Shown here one piece after another: positions 8,776-17,600 of a stretch of 64,000 nucleotides of DNA. The notes beneath the pieces were generated by a model, which was not told the origin of the DNA, searched no databases, and saw only the letters and a program-made list of their open reading frames with translations. Positions within the stretch are counted from its first letter, which is position 1, and each line of letters starts with the position of its first letter. The stretch is from NCBI GenBank assembly GCA_051861445.1, contig JBHYCS010000010.1, positions 90,936-154,935 on the forward strand, in the 5' to 3' direction. A program made the position numbers and the translations under genes. The DNA comes from Parasediminibacterium sp051861445 (lineage in GTDB: Bacteria > Bacteroidota > Bacteroidia > Chitinophagales > Chitinophagaceae).

Positions 8776-9930
8776 TTACATTTGAATAAGCGATGCTGCA
8801 AAAGTTCTAGCAGCACCATCACTATCAAAATAATCTTGTAAGCTTGGTTTTTCAATGTATGCAACCTTGCTTAAAGCTTGTTCTACCACTTCTGTCATAT
8901 CTAAAAATCCGATTCTATTTCTTAAAAAAGCATACACAGCAATTTCATTGGCTGCATTTAAAACACAAGGCATATTTCCACCTTTTTGTAAGGCTTCCGT
9001 TGCTAAAACCAAATTTCTAAACGTACGTAAATCGGGTTCTTCAAAAGTAAGGTTAGCAGGTTTTTTAAAATCGTATCTTGGAAAATCGCTGCTAATTCTA
9101 TTCGGAAAAGCCATTGCATATTGAATCGGTAGTTTCATATCTGGCAAACCCATTTGTGCTTTAATGCTTCCATCTTCAAACTGCACCATACTGTGTATAA
9201 TACTTTGAGGATGCACAATTATTTGAATTTGATTGGGTTGTAGATTAAACAACCATTTTGCTTCAATCATTTCCAAACCCTTATTCATTAATGTGGCAGA
9301 ATCAACCGAAATTTTGGCTCCCATACTCCAATTAGGATGTTGTAGAGCATGGTCTCGTTTAACATTTACCAAATAGTTGGGTTTTCTTCCTAAAAAAGGG
9401 CCACCACTTGCTGTTAAAACAATTTTTTCAATTTTGTTTCTTCCTTCACCCACCAAACATTGAAAAATAGCAGAATGTTCGCTGTCTACTGGTATAATAG
9501 GTACTTTCTTTTCTATTGCTTTTTGCATTACAATATCACCTGCAACAACCAATGTTTCTTTGTTTGCTAAGCCAATTGCTTTTCCATTTTCAATAGCTTG
9601 TAAAGTTGGTTTTAATCCTGCAAAGCCAACAATAGCAGCCAACATCATATCGTAGCAATTCATTGCAGCAACTTCTTCTAAAGCTTTTTCACCTGCAAAA
9701 ACTTTTACGTTGGTATTTGCTAAAGCATCTTTTACAAGATTATATTTTTTTTCATCGCCAATAACAACACAGTTTGGATTAAACTGAATGGCTTGTTTAA
9801 TTAATAATTCATGGTTGCTATGTGCAGTTAATATTTCGGCAGAAAACTTATCAGCATGTGTAGAAATTACTTCTAATGCTTGTGTGCCAATAGAACCTGT
9901 AGAACCAAATATTGCTATACGTTTTATCAT
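8776..9930 (-). CDS. dxr: 1-deoxy-D-xylulose 5-phosphate reductoisomerase
   Basis: A 384-residue enzyme that converts DXP to MEP with NADPH, the committed step of the non-mevalonate isoprenoid pathway. The N-terminal dinucleotide motif GSTGSIGTQALEV begins at residue 9; the substrate and metal region PVDSEHSAIFQ is near residue 150, with SGGPF and PNWSMGAKISVDSATLMNKGLE after it, and the C-terminal LNAANEIAVYAF is intact. Length and motifs are normal. It lies upstream of rseP and downstream of the GH3-family gene. Confidence 0.97.
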   Translation of the reverse strand: MIKRIAIFGSTGSIGTQALEVISTHADKFSAEILTAHSNHELLIKQAIQFNPNCVVIGDEKKYNLVKDALANTNVKVFAGEKALEEVAAMNCYDMMLAAIVGFAGLKPTLQAIENGKAIGLANKETLVVAGDIVMQKAIEKKVPIIPVDSEHSAIFQCLVGEGRNKIEKIVLTASGGPFLGRKPNYLVNVKRDHALQHPNWSMGAKISVDSATLMNKGLEMIEAKWLFNLQPNQIQIIVHPQSIIHSMVQFEDGSIKAQMGLPDMKLPIQYAMAFPNRISSDFPRYDFKKPANLTFEEPDLRTFRNLVLATEALQKGGNMPCVLNAANEIAVYAFLRNRIGFLDMTEVVEQALSKVAYIEKPSLQDYFDSDGAARTFAASLIQM

Positions 9931-10022
9931 GAGTAGTGCAATGTAATTGTAAATTAATTTTAAACCGAATAAAATGCATGCTGCTACAAGTTATGTTTTT
10001 ATTTACACGCTGTTGTGTGAAT

Positions 10023-11519
10023 TTATACAGCAATAAATGGCTGTAAACCTTGTGCTAGCTTTCTATCGTTGCTTAATCTTGGAACTTTATTTTGTCCACC
10101 CAATTTCCCAATTCCTTTCATATAATCTATAAATCCATTTTTTCGAATTACTCTTATTTGCAATTGCTGTAAAATATTTCCTCCGATTAAATCTTCATAA
10201 TACACATTTTTCTGGCGAAGAAAAGTATCTACTTTCAAAGCAAATAATTGTAATTTATCTGGTTCTTGTTCAAATTCAATAAACCATTCGTGGTAGCTTT
10301 TTCCTTCACCTTGTTCAATAAATGGTGCTACTGTAAATTCTGTAATGCTACAATTTAATTCTTTTGCAGCTTGCATTAACGCAAATTCTACTTCTTCACC
10401 TATAACATGTTCACCAAAAGCAGAAATAAAATGTTTAGTTCTACCTGTTACAACAATTTTATATGGATTTAGACTTACAAACTTAATGGTATCACCAATA
10501 TTGTAACCCCATAAACCAGCATTACTATTAATGATTAATGCATAGTTTTCGCCCAATTGAACATCTTTTAAACTTAAACGTGTAGGATTTTCGTTGAATA
10601 TTTCGTTAGCCGGAATAAATTCAAAAAATATTCCACTATTGGTATTTAATAATAAACCTTCTGTTAATTGACTATCTTGAAATGCAAAAAAACCTTCACT
10701 TGCAGGAAACAATTCTATGGTATGCACTTTTCTTCCAATGCTTTCAAACAGTTTGGCCTTATAGGGTTCAAAATTCACCCCACCTTGTACCATTAAATTA
10801 AAGTTCGGAAACAAATCGCCTACTTTTTTGCCCGTCTTTTCTATTAATCTATCAAAATACATTTGCATCCAAGGTGGAATGCCGCTAATAAGCGTCATAT
10901 TTTGTTGCATTGTTTCTTTTACCACAGCATCTAATTTTGTTTCCCAATCTTCTATACAATTGGTTTCAAAACTGGGTAATTGATTGGTGCGTAAATATTT
11001 AGGTACATGATGATTTACAATGCCACTTAATCTACCTGTAGGAATATCTGCAATTCGTTCTAATTCAGGCGAACCACTTAAGAAAATCATTTTTCCATTT
11101 ACAAATTGACTATTTCCTGTTTCTGCCAAATAACACAAAAGGGCGTTTCTTGCTGTATTGATATGATTATCGATTGAATCTTTACTAATAGGAATGTATT
11201 TTACACCACTAGTTGTGCCACTTGTTTTTGCAAAATACAATGGCTTCCCTTTCCACAAAACATTTTCCTTTCCCTCTTTTATTTGTTGAATGTAAGGTTT
11301 AATTTGTTCATAATCTCTTATTGGAATGGCTTGTGTAAAACCAGCATAATCGCTAATGTCTTCAAACCGATGATCGATGCCAAAAACGGTAGATTTTGCA
11401 TTTTTAATTAAATCTTTCGAAATTTTTTCTTGATCTGCAACGGCTGAATGAGCATCTTTTATTGTTTTTCTATATATATGATTGGCGAAAGGACGAGCTA
11501 AAAGTGATTTTAGATTCAT
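10023..11519 (-). CDS. GH3 auxin-responsive promoter family protein
   Basis: A 498-residue member of the GH3/acyl-adenylate-forming superfamily. The adenylate-binding signature is visible as YFAKTSGTTSGVKYIPIS (about residue 85-100), with PASEGFFAFQ further on and NIGDTIKFV and VTGRTKHFISAFGEHV toward the C-terminus. Plant relatives conjugate amino acids to acyl acids; bacterial homologues are widespread in Bacteroidota and their substrate is not established. I use the ATG at 11519, because homologues begin MxLKSLLA; an upstream in-frame ATG at 11546 would add nine atypical residues. Confidence 0.88.
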   Translation of the reverse strand: MNLKSLLARPFANHIYRKTIKDAHSAVADQEKISKDLIKNAKSTVFGIDHRFEDISDYAGFTQAIPIRDYEQIKPYIQQIKEGKENVLWKGKPLYFAKTSGTTSGVKYIPISKDSIDNHINTARNALLCYLAETGNSQFVNGKMIFLSGSPELERIADIPTGRLSGIVNHHVPKYLRTNQLPSFETNCIEDWETKLDAVVKETMQQNMTLISGIPPWMQMYFDRLIEKTGKKVGDLFPNFNLMVQGGVNFEPYKAKLFESIGRKVHTIELFPASEGFFAFQDSQLTEGLLLNTNSGIFFEFIPANEIFNENPTRLSLKDVQLGENYALIINSNAGLWGYNIGDTIKFVSLNPYKIVVTGRTKHFISAFGEHVIGEEVEFALMQAAKELNCSITEFTVAPFIEQGEGKSYHEWFIEFEQEPDKLQLFALKVDTFLRQKNVYYEDLIGGNILQQLQIRVIRKNGFIDYMKGIGKLGGQNKVPRLSNDRKLAQGLQPFIAV

Positions 11520-11641
11520 GGAGAATCGTTTTATAATAAGAAACAAAAATAGGGTTGTTGGTGTTGTATTTGATAGTATTGCACAGTTTTAACAACAAAA
11601 TTTATTGAAAAATGCAGAAACAAGAATATTTTAGAAAAATG

Positions 11642-11674
11642 TTTCAATAATTTAAAGATATACCCTTACTTTTG
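11642..11674 (+). promoter_or_regulatory. Promoter of rplU-rpmA
   Basis: TACTTTTG at 11667-11674 is a perfect match to the Bacteroidota -7 box TAnnTTTG, 21 bases before the ATG of rplU. A T-rich TTTC at 11642-11645 stands at the -33 distance. Confidence 0.7.
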
Positions 11675-11695
11675 CCGTCCAAATTTTGGATAGTT

Positions 11696-12001
11696 ATGTT
11701 AGCAATTGTAAAAATAGCGGGTCAGCAATTTAAAGTACAAGCAGGAGATAGCTTGTATGTACCACATATTGCAGGTAATACCGGCGACAAAGTAGAATTC
11801 AGCGATGTATTATTAGTTGATAACAACGGTACGCTTACTGTGGGTGCGGACGTAAAAACAGTTGTTACTGCTGAAATTGTAAAAGACCTTGTACAAGGCG
11901 ATAAAGTAATTGCCTTTAAAATGAAGCGTAGAAAAGGTTTCCGTAAAAAACACGGTCATCGTACGCATTATACTCGTATCAAAATCGAAAGCATTGCTTA
12001 A
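11696..12001 (+). CDS. rplU: 50S ribosomal protein L21
   Basis: A 101-residue protein with the L21 signature: AIVKIAGQQFKVQAGD at the N-terminus and KMKRRKGFRKKHGHRTHYTRIKI at the C-terminus, which contacts 23S rRNA. I start at the ATG at 11696 rather than at the TTG at 11672, because the latter lies inside the -7 box and would add eight residues not seen in the family. It is co-transcribed with rpmA, 58 bases downstream, the standard arrangement. Confidence 0.97.
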   Translation: MLAIVKIAGQQFKVQAGDSLYVPHIAGNTGDKVEFSDVLLVDNNGTLTVGADVKTVVTAEIVKDLVQGDKVIAFKMKRRKGFRKKHGHRTHYTRIKIESIA

Positions 12002-12059
12002 TAATTGAAAATAAGGAAACTTAATTTTCAGTTTTTTAAATCTTCAAACTCATAATCAG

Positions 12060-12326
12060 ATGGCACACAAAAAAGGTGAAGGATCGGTAAAAAACGGTCG
12101 TGATTCTAATAGCAAACGTTTAGGTGTAAAAATATTTGGTGGACAGCCAGCAACTTCTGGTAGCATCATTATTCGTCAAAGAGGTACACAATATCATCCT
12201 GGTAAAAATGTGGGTGTTGGTAAAGACTTTACCTTATTCGCTTTAACCGATGGATTGGTACAATTTAGAAAAACAAAAGAAGACAAAACCTTCGTTTCTG
12301 TACAAGCTGTAGAGACTGCAGAATAA
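12060..12326 (+). CDS. rpmA: 50S ribosomal protein L27
   Basis: An 88-residue protein beginning MAHKKGEGSVKNGRDSNSKR, the classic L27 N-terminus that reaches the peptidyl-transferase centre, followed by GVKIFGGQ and IIRQRGTQYHPG. There is no Firmicutes-type N-terminal extension. It is the second gene after rplU; an Ala/Lys/Pro-repeat gene starts 69 bases later in the same direction. Confidence 0.97.
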   Translation: MAHKKGEGSVKNGRDSNSKRLGVKIFGGQPATSGSIIIRQRGTQYHPGKNVGVGKDFTLFALTDGLVQFRKTKEDKTFVSVQAVETAE

Positions 12327-12395
12327 AAAATTTTTGCAGTTAGTAATTAGTCTTTAATTTTAGCATATTAACTAACCATTAAATTATCTAAAATT

Positions 12396-12755
12396 ATGGC
12401 AACTGCAAAAAAAGCAGCACCTGCAAAGAAGGCTGCTGCACCTGCAAAAAAAGCTGTTCCTGCTCCTGTAAAGAAGGCTGCACCAGCACCAGCAAAAAAG
12501 GCAGCTCCGGCTCCAGCTAAAAAAGCGGCTCCTGCAAAGAAAGCAGCACCAGCTCCAGCTAAAAAAGTGGCACCTGCAAAGAAAGCAGCACCAGCTCCAG
12601 CTAAAAAAGCGGCTCCTGTGAAGAAAGCAGCACCAGCTCCATCTAAAAAAGCGGCTCCTGTAAAGAAAGCAGCACCAGCTCCAGCTAAAAAAGCGGCTCC
12701 TGCAAAAAAAGCAGCACCAGCTCCAGCTAAAAAGGCGGCTCCTAAAAAGAAGTAA
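12396..12755 (+). CDS. Ala/Lys/Pro-repeat, histone H1-like protein
   Basis: A 119-residue protein made almost only of Ala, Lys and Pro. After an irregular start it consists of five perfect-register 14-residue units (P-x-KKAAPAPxKKxA, residues 46-115) and ends PKKK. Such extremely basic, disordered tails resemble histone H1 C-termini and the H1-like nucleoid proteins of several bacteria; DNA or RNA compaction is the likely role, but this is by composition only, since low-complexity sequence defeats homology. It follows rpmA by 69 bases and is closed by a strong terminator, so it may be partly co-transcribed with ribosomal protein genes. Confidence 0.7.
   Translation: MATAKKAAPAKKAAAPAKKAVPAPVKKAAPAPAKKAAPAPAKKAAPAKKAAPAPAKKVAPAKKAAPAPAKKAAPVKKAAPAPSKKAAPVKKAAPAPAKKAAPAKKAAPAPAKKAAPKKK
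12531..12740 (+). repeat. Five tandem 42-bp coding repeats
   Basis: Five head-to-tail 42-base units, each coding for 14 residues of the AKP protein. Silent and conservative differences (GCA/GTG/GTA at the second codon, one TCT for GCT) show modest divergence between units. Confidence 0.85.
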
Positions 12756-12780
12756 TTAACACAATCACTTCAAATATTTA

Positions 12781-12806
12781 AGTCCTGATTTATCAGGACT
12801 TTTTTT
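12781..12806 (+). terminator. Intrinsic terminator after the AKP-repeat gene
   Basis: Stem AGTCCTGA/TCAGGACT (12781-12800, four-base loop) followed by seven T. Confidence 0.92.
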
Positions 12807-12893
12807 ATGCCGTTTATATTCCAATCTCATTTTTTATTTCCTTCAATAAAATCATCTGCTTTGCTTCAATCAAAAAATCATGTATAAACTATG

Positions 12894-12923
12894 TTGCTAA
12901 ACGTGGTTTAGGTAATACATTTG
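12894..12923 (+). promoter_or_regulatory. Promoter of the polX-like gene, with a palindrome in its spacer
   Basis: TTG at 12894-12896, a 19-base spacer, and TACATTTG at 12916-12923 (perfect TAnnTTTG), 21 bases before the ATG. The spacer contains the perfect inverted repeat CTAAAC-gtg-GTTTAG (12897-12911), a possible operator. Confidence 0.65.
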
Positions 12924-12944
12924 GCATAATTAAAATGAGCAGTA

Positions 12945-14627
12945 ATGATGACGAATAATGCAATTGCAGACAATTTTTCTTTGTTATCTAAAATCATGGA
13001 TATACATGGTGAAAATAGTTTTAAAACAAAGTCGTACAGCGTTGCTGCATACACCATCGAAAAACTGCCTGTTGAATTAGCCACACTTGAAGCAGCAAAA
13101 ATTTTTTCTATTAAAGGAATAGGAGATACCATTGGAAAAAAAGTATTGGAACAATTGCAAACTGGCACTCTAGATATTTTACAAGATTTTATTTTAAAAA
13201 CACCAACTGGTATTTTAGAAATGTTGCAGATTAAAGGGCTTGGTCCCAAAAAAATTGCAACTATTTGGAAGGAGTTAGGTATAGAAACAATTGGAGAATT
13301 ATTGTATGCTTGTAATGAAAATAGATTAACCCTATATAAAGGATTTGGAGAAAAAACACAGCAAAATGTGAAAGAAGCTATCGAATTTTATTTAGGTTCT
13401 CAAGGCAGTTATTTGTATCAACAAATTGAGTTGTTTGCACAAAACGTAACTACCAAGCTTAAAACAATGTTTCAATCGAACGATTTTTTGATGACTGGTG
13501 ATTTTAGAAAACAGGCCATTGTTATTGAAAAATTAGATTGGGTTACTACGGTTCAAAAAGATGTATTTGTTCAGTTTTTTACAAAACACGAATATCAATT
13601 AGTAGATGAAAATGATAACTATGTTTCTTTTGTGGGAAAAGAAAATGTAACCATGGGATTTTATTCTGTACCAAAAACGCAGCTATATCAGCAGTTATTT
13701 ACAACTAGTTGTAGCGATATTTTTTTACAAGAATGGAATTCTAGATTTCCGAATTGGTTAGATGAAACATATGCATCTGAAAACGAAATTTTTGAAAAAA
13801 ATGGTGTTGATTATATTATTCCAGCACTTAGAGAAACTGCTGAAGTATTAGAACAAGCACAATTAAAAACATTACCTGTTGTTGTTGAAGTAAACGATAT
13901 AAAAGGTATTATACATAGTCATAGTAAATGGAGTGATGGTAATAATACGTTGTTAGAAATGGCTGTTGCAGCAAAAGAAAAAGGCTATGAATATTTGGTA
14001 ATTAGCGATCACTCCAAAACAGCTGCATATGCACAAGGTTTACAAGTAGAAAGAGTATTGGCTCAACATGCAGAAATTGATGAGCTAAATCAAAAATTAG
14101 CTCCATTCAAAATTTTTAAAAGTATTGAAAGCGATATTTTGTCTGACGGAAGTTTAGATTATGAAAACGAAATTTTACAACGTTTTGATGTGGTTATTGC
14201 ATCTATTCATTCGAATTTACAAATGACAGAAGAAAAAGCAATGATGCGTTTATTAAAAGCTATTGAAAATCCTTTTACTTCTATATTAGGGCATTTAACA
14301 GGCAGATTGTTGTTAAGTAGAGCAGGTTATCCGATAGATCATTATTCGGTTATTGATGCTTGTGCTGCTAATAATGTAGTTATTGAATTAAATGCTCATC
14401 CTAGACGTTTAGATATCGATTGGCGTTTTATAGAATATGCACAAAAGAAAAATGTACTTATTTCTATTAATCCTGATGCTCATGCTATTGAAGGATTTGA
14501 AGATTGTAAATATGGCGTTTTGGCTGCTCAAAAAGCAGGACTAACAGCTGCTCAAAATTTAAGTAGTTTTTCTTTGGCTCAATTTGAAGAATTTGTAGCC
14601 AAGCAAAAACAAAAGCATAGTAAATAA
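12945..14627 (+). CDS. polX: PolX-like family X polymerase/PHP phosphoesterase
   Basis: A 560-residue protein with the bacterial PolX layout: an N-terminal 8-kDa-like helix-hairpin-helix region (residues 1-150, with IKGIGDTIGKKVLEQL and IKGLGPKKIATIWKELG), a polymerase-like centre (about 150-300), and a C-terminal PHP domain (about 310-555). PHP metal-ligand motifs are intact: HSHSKWSDG, VISDHSK, ESDIL, IHSN, ELNAHP and NPDAH. The polymerase motif, normally G-S-x-R-R ... G-D-x-D, reads TGDFRK ... EKLD at residues 184-198, so one catalytic aspartate seems lost and DNA synthesis is doubtful. The PHP part should act as a nuclease or phosphoesterase in DNA repair. The gene has its own promoter and ends five bases from convergent tamB. 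Confidence 0.85.
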   Translation: MMTNNAIADNFSLLSKIMDIHGENSFKTKSYSVAAYTIEKLPVELATLEAAKIFSIKGIGDTIGKKVLEQLQTGTLDILQDFILKTPTGILEMLQIKGLGPKKIATIWKELGIETIGELLYACNENRLTLYKGFGEKTQQNVKEAIEFYLGSQGSYLYQQIELFAQNVTTKLKTMFQSNDFLMTGDFRKQAIVIEKLDWVTTVQKDVFVQFFTKHEYQLVDENDNYVSFVGKENVTMGFYSVPKTQLYQQLFTTSCSDIFLQEWNSRFPNWLDETYASENEIFEKNGVDYIIPALRETAEVLEQAQLKTLPVVVEVNDIKGIIHSHSKWSDGNNTLLEMAVAAKEKGYEYLVISDHSKTAAYAQGLQVERVLAQHAEIDELNQKLAPFKIFKSIESDILSDGSLDYENEILQRFDVVIASIHSNLQMTEEKAMMRLLKAIENPFTSILGHLTGRLLLSRAGYPIDHYSVIDACAANNVVIELNAHPRRLDIDWRFIEYAQKKNVLISINPDAHAIEGFEDCKYGVLAAQKAGLTAAQNLSSFSLAQFEEFVAKQKQKHSK

Positions 14628-14632
14628 TTTAT

Positions 14633-17600
14633 TTATTTACCACTTGGTTTATTGGCAGGTGCAGGAACAAGAATAGTATCTTTTGGTTTAGTGGCAAACA
14701 ATTCGCTAAACGTATCAAAATCTCTTTTGTACGATAAACTTACACCTTGTCTATTCCTTCTACCCAAAGTTGATCCACTAATATCTAAGCTGTTTTTACT
14801 AAATACAATGGCTCTTAATCTACCTGTTTGAGAAAGCTTAATTTCAATATTTAAATCAGGTAGCCATTGAAAGTTTCCATTTGCAATGGTAGAACTATTG
14901 CTTACATTAAAATCTAAATCTGCACCAAAAGTTACAATGATATTATCGTTTAAAAAGCTTTTACCTACTTTAAAGGTTACGTTTGTTCTGTCTAAACGAT
15001 TACTGTTTGCTGTGATGCCGCTGCTTTGATCTACAATGGAAGAACTACTATACACAGATGTACCTAAATCGAATCTTAAACTTTTATCGCCTGTAAGTTT
15101 ATACAACAAATTAGATACTGCTTTATTTACTTGTTTGGTAAGTAATTGAGAAATGGTATTTACGCCCAAATTGTTTAAGTTAGTACTGTTACTTCCTGAG
15201 AGTAAGCCTTGACCATAAGGAGCAAAGGAACCAAAAACGATTAATGAAGTTGCTTGTGAAAGCATTTCATTTTGATCTTTTTCTATTCTATTGATAAAGT
15301 CGCTAAAAACGTTATCGGTTTTTATGGGGCTATTATCGGGGAAATTTAAATCGAAATTTATTTCTGGTTTGGTGAGTTTTTCTCTAAGCTGTGCAATAAC
15401 AAATACTTGACCTCTGTACGATTTGGTTGCACTACTTACAGAAACTTGTTGACCAGATAATAAATCACTTACACTTACACGTTCTGCAGTGTATTGAGCA
15501 TCAATTCTTATATCTGCTTTGTAAGGATCGCCATTCCATTCAATATAATTACCAACATTGGGTAATAAAACAAAAGGTTTTCTGATGAATGATTGAAAGT
15601 TAAAGTTGTAGTTCCCTCTATCAATATTATATCTTCCTTTCATGGTTAAAGGAACAGTTGTACCGGCTACAATTTGTAATCTACCATTGCCAACTGCTTG
15701 GATTACATCGCCTGTTAAATCGTCTAAAATAACATCAATTTGAACTTTGTTATTGGCTGTTACATCTAAATCAACCGTTAAATCAAACCCATCTTTTCGG
15801 CTTTCCTTTTGCATTTCTTCACCGTATTTTTTAAATACAATAAAGTCGGCTTCACCACTTTCTTTGCTTAACGAGTTTGGAATAAATATGTGAGAACTAT
15901 CATTTGCTTCACCAATAATCTTCATTTTTGCCGCAGATTCTGGTCCTTTTAAACTTAAACTAGCTTTACCAATTGCCCTGCCATAAAATTGTTTATTGTC
16001 TTTTGCTTTTGTATCAATCAATAAAAGTTTATTGGTATTTACATCAAAATCAAAAGCCATGTTGGTAAATTGTTTTTCGTACAATTTGCCTCTAACATTT
16101 CCTTTGTTTTTGTATTTATCTTGGATTACAAAACTGCCAAAATCAATTCCGTCTTTTTCAAATATAATCTCTGCACTATCTATGGTATAATATACTTGTG
16201 TAAAGTTTACTTTTAAACCAGCATTCTTCAGTTTTATTTTTCCTTCTAAATCTGGGCTAGAAGGATTGCCTTTAATAATTAAATTACCTGTAGCTTTTCC
16301 GCTTATATCTGTAAATAAATCACCAACAAATCTTTGAACAATATTTATTTTTGAATCGCTGAGTTCGGTATTTACATACAAAGGTTGGTTGGTAGAATCT
16401 TTACTTTTGTAGTAACCCTGTACGTTAAATTTATAACCATCGTTTGGCGATTTTGCATCAAAAGTTACATCTCCAGTTTTGCTATCGTAATCGGCTTTTA
16501 AGTTTACCAAGCCTATAGAATCAGAATCAACTCTAAATTGTTCAGCTTTAAGATTGGCTGTCGCTTTAAACTTTCCATAAAAATCGTTTAACCTAATTTC
16601 TCCAGTTGCTAATCCTTCAAATAAATTCTTTTTTGAAATTAGAGAGGTTAAATCACCTAACACCACATTTTTTAGTTTAACAATTAAATTGTTGCTATTT
16701 CCTCCATCGTTTTCTATTTCTGTTTCTACTTTAATTTCTTGAAATCCTTGTGTAAATTTTACATTTTCTGCACTCACAAAATGTTTTCTAATTACCAATT
16801 CTCCTTCTTTTTCTAAGTTCCAATTCTTTTCATTTAATACAAACGAGGAGGGTTTAAAATTTACACGTACACCATCTTCTAAAGTGTGTACTTCTGCGTT
16901 TAAATTAGCCTCGTTTAAAGTATTTTCTGCTTTGGTTTGTATGCTTACGTTAGAATAGTCGTTACTAGAAGTAATATTAAATGTAGTGAACGGAAAATTG
17001 AGGCTATCGCCAATAAAAATGTTGGAAATTTCACCTGCAATTTTTAAAGAATCGTAAGAGCCATCGCCTATAATAATGGCATCGCTTAATTTATATTTTT
17101 CAAAAGAAAGGGTAGGAATATTGGCTCTTAATTCAAACTTATTTTCACCTGTATTGGCACTTCCAATAATGCTTGCATAATCTAAGCCTCGTAAACGATT
17201 GTCTATTAAACGAATGTATTTATCAAAGTCTTTGGTAAATAAAGAAATTTTAAAATCTTGTTTTACAGGTATAGCAATTGGTGCAGCAATATAAGTAGGA
17301 TAATATCTGTTTAAATAAGTTTGAAATGCATTCGGAAGATCAAGCAGTTTAAAACTTTTTCCAGATACCGTTAATGCAAACTCATTACTAGTAAGTGTAA
17401 GCACTTTTAGGCTATCTTGGTAGCTAGCATTTAGGATTAGTGAATCGAAACTAAGTTTGTCGTTTTCATGCAGTAAATTGGCATTCAACACTTTGGCTGT
17501 ACCAATAAATTCATCGATGTTAGATCCAGTAAAGTTTACGTCTATTAAACCCGTTAGTTCTACTTTTTCTTTGGTAAGGTTTAAATTTTTAAAGTTACTT

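Noticed and set aside
12531..12740. CRISPR-like regular spacing of 42-bp units
   Set aside because: Units are contiguous coding repeats without unique spacers; no cas genes nearby.
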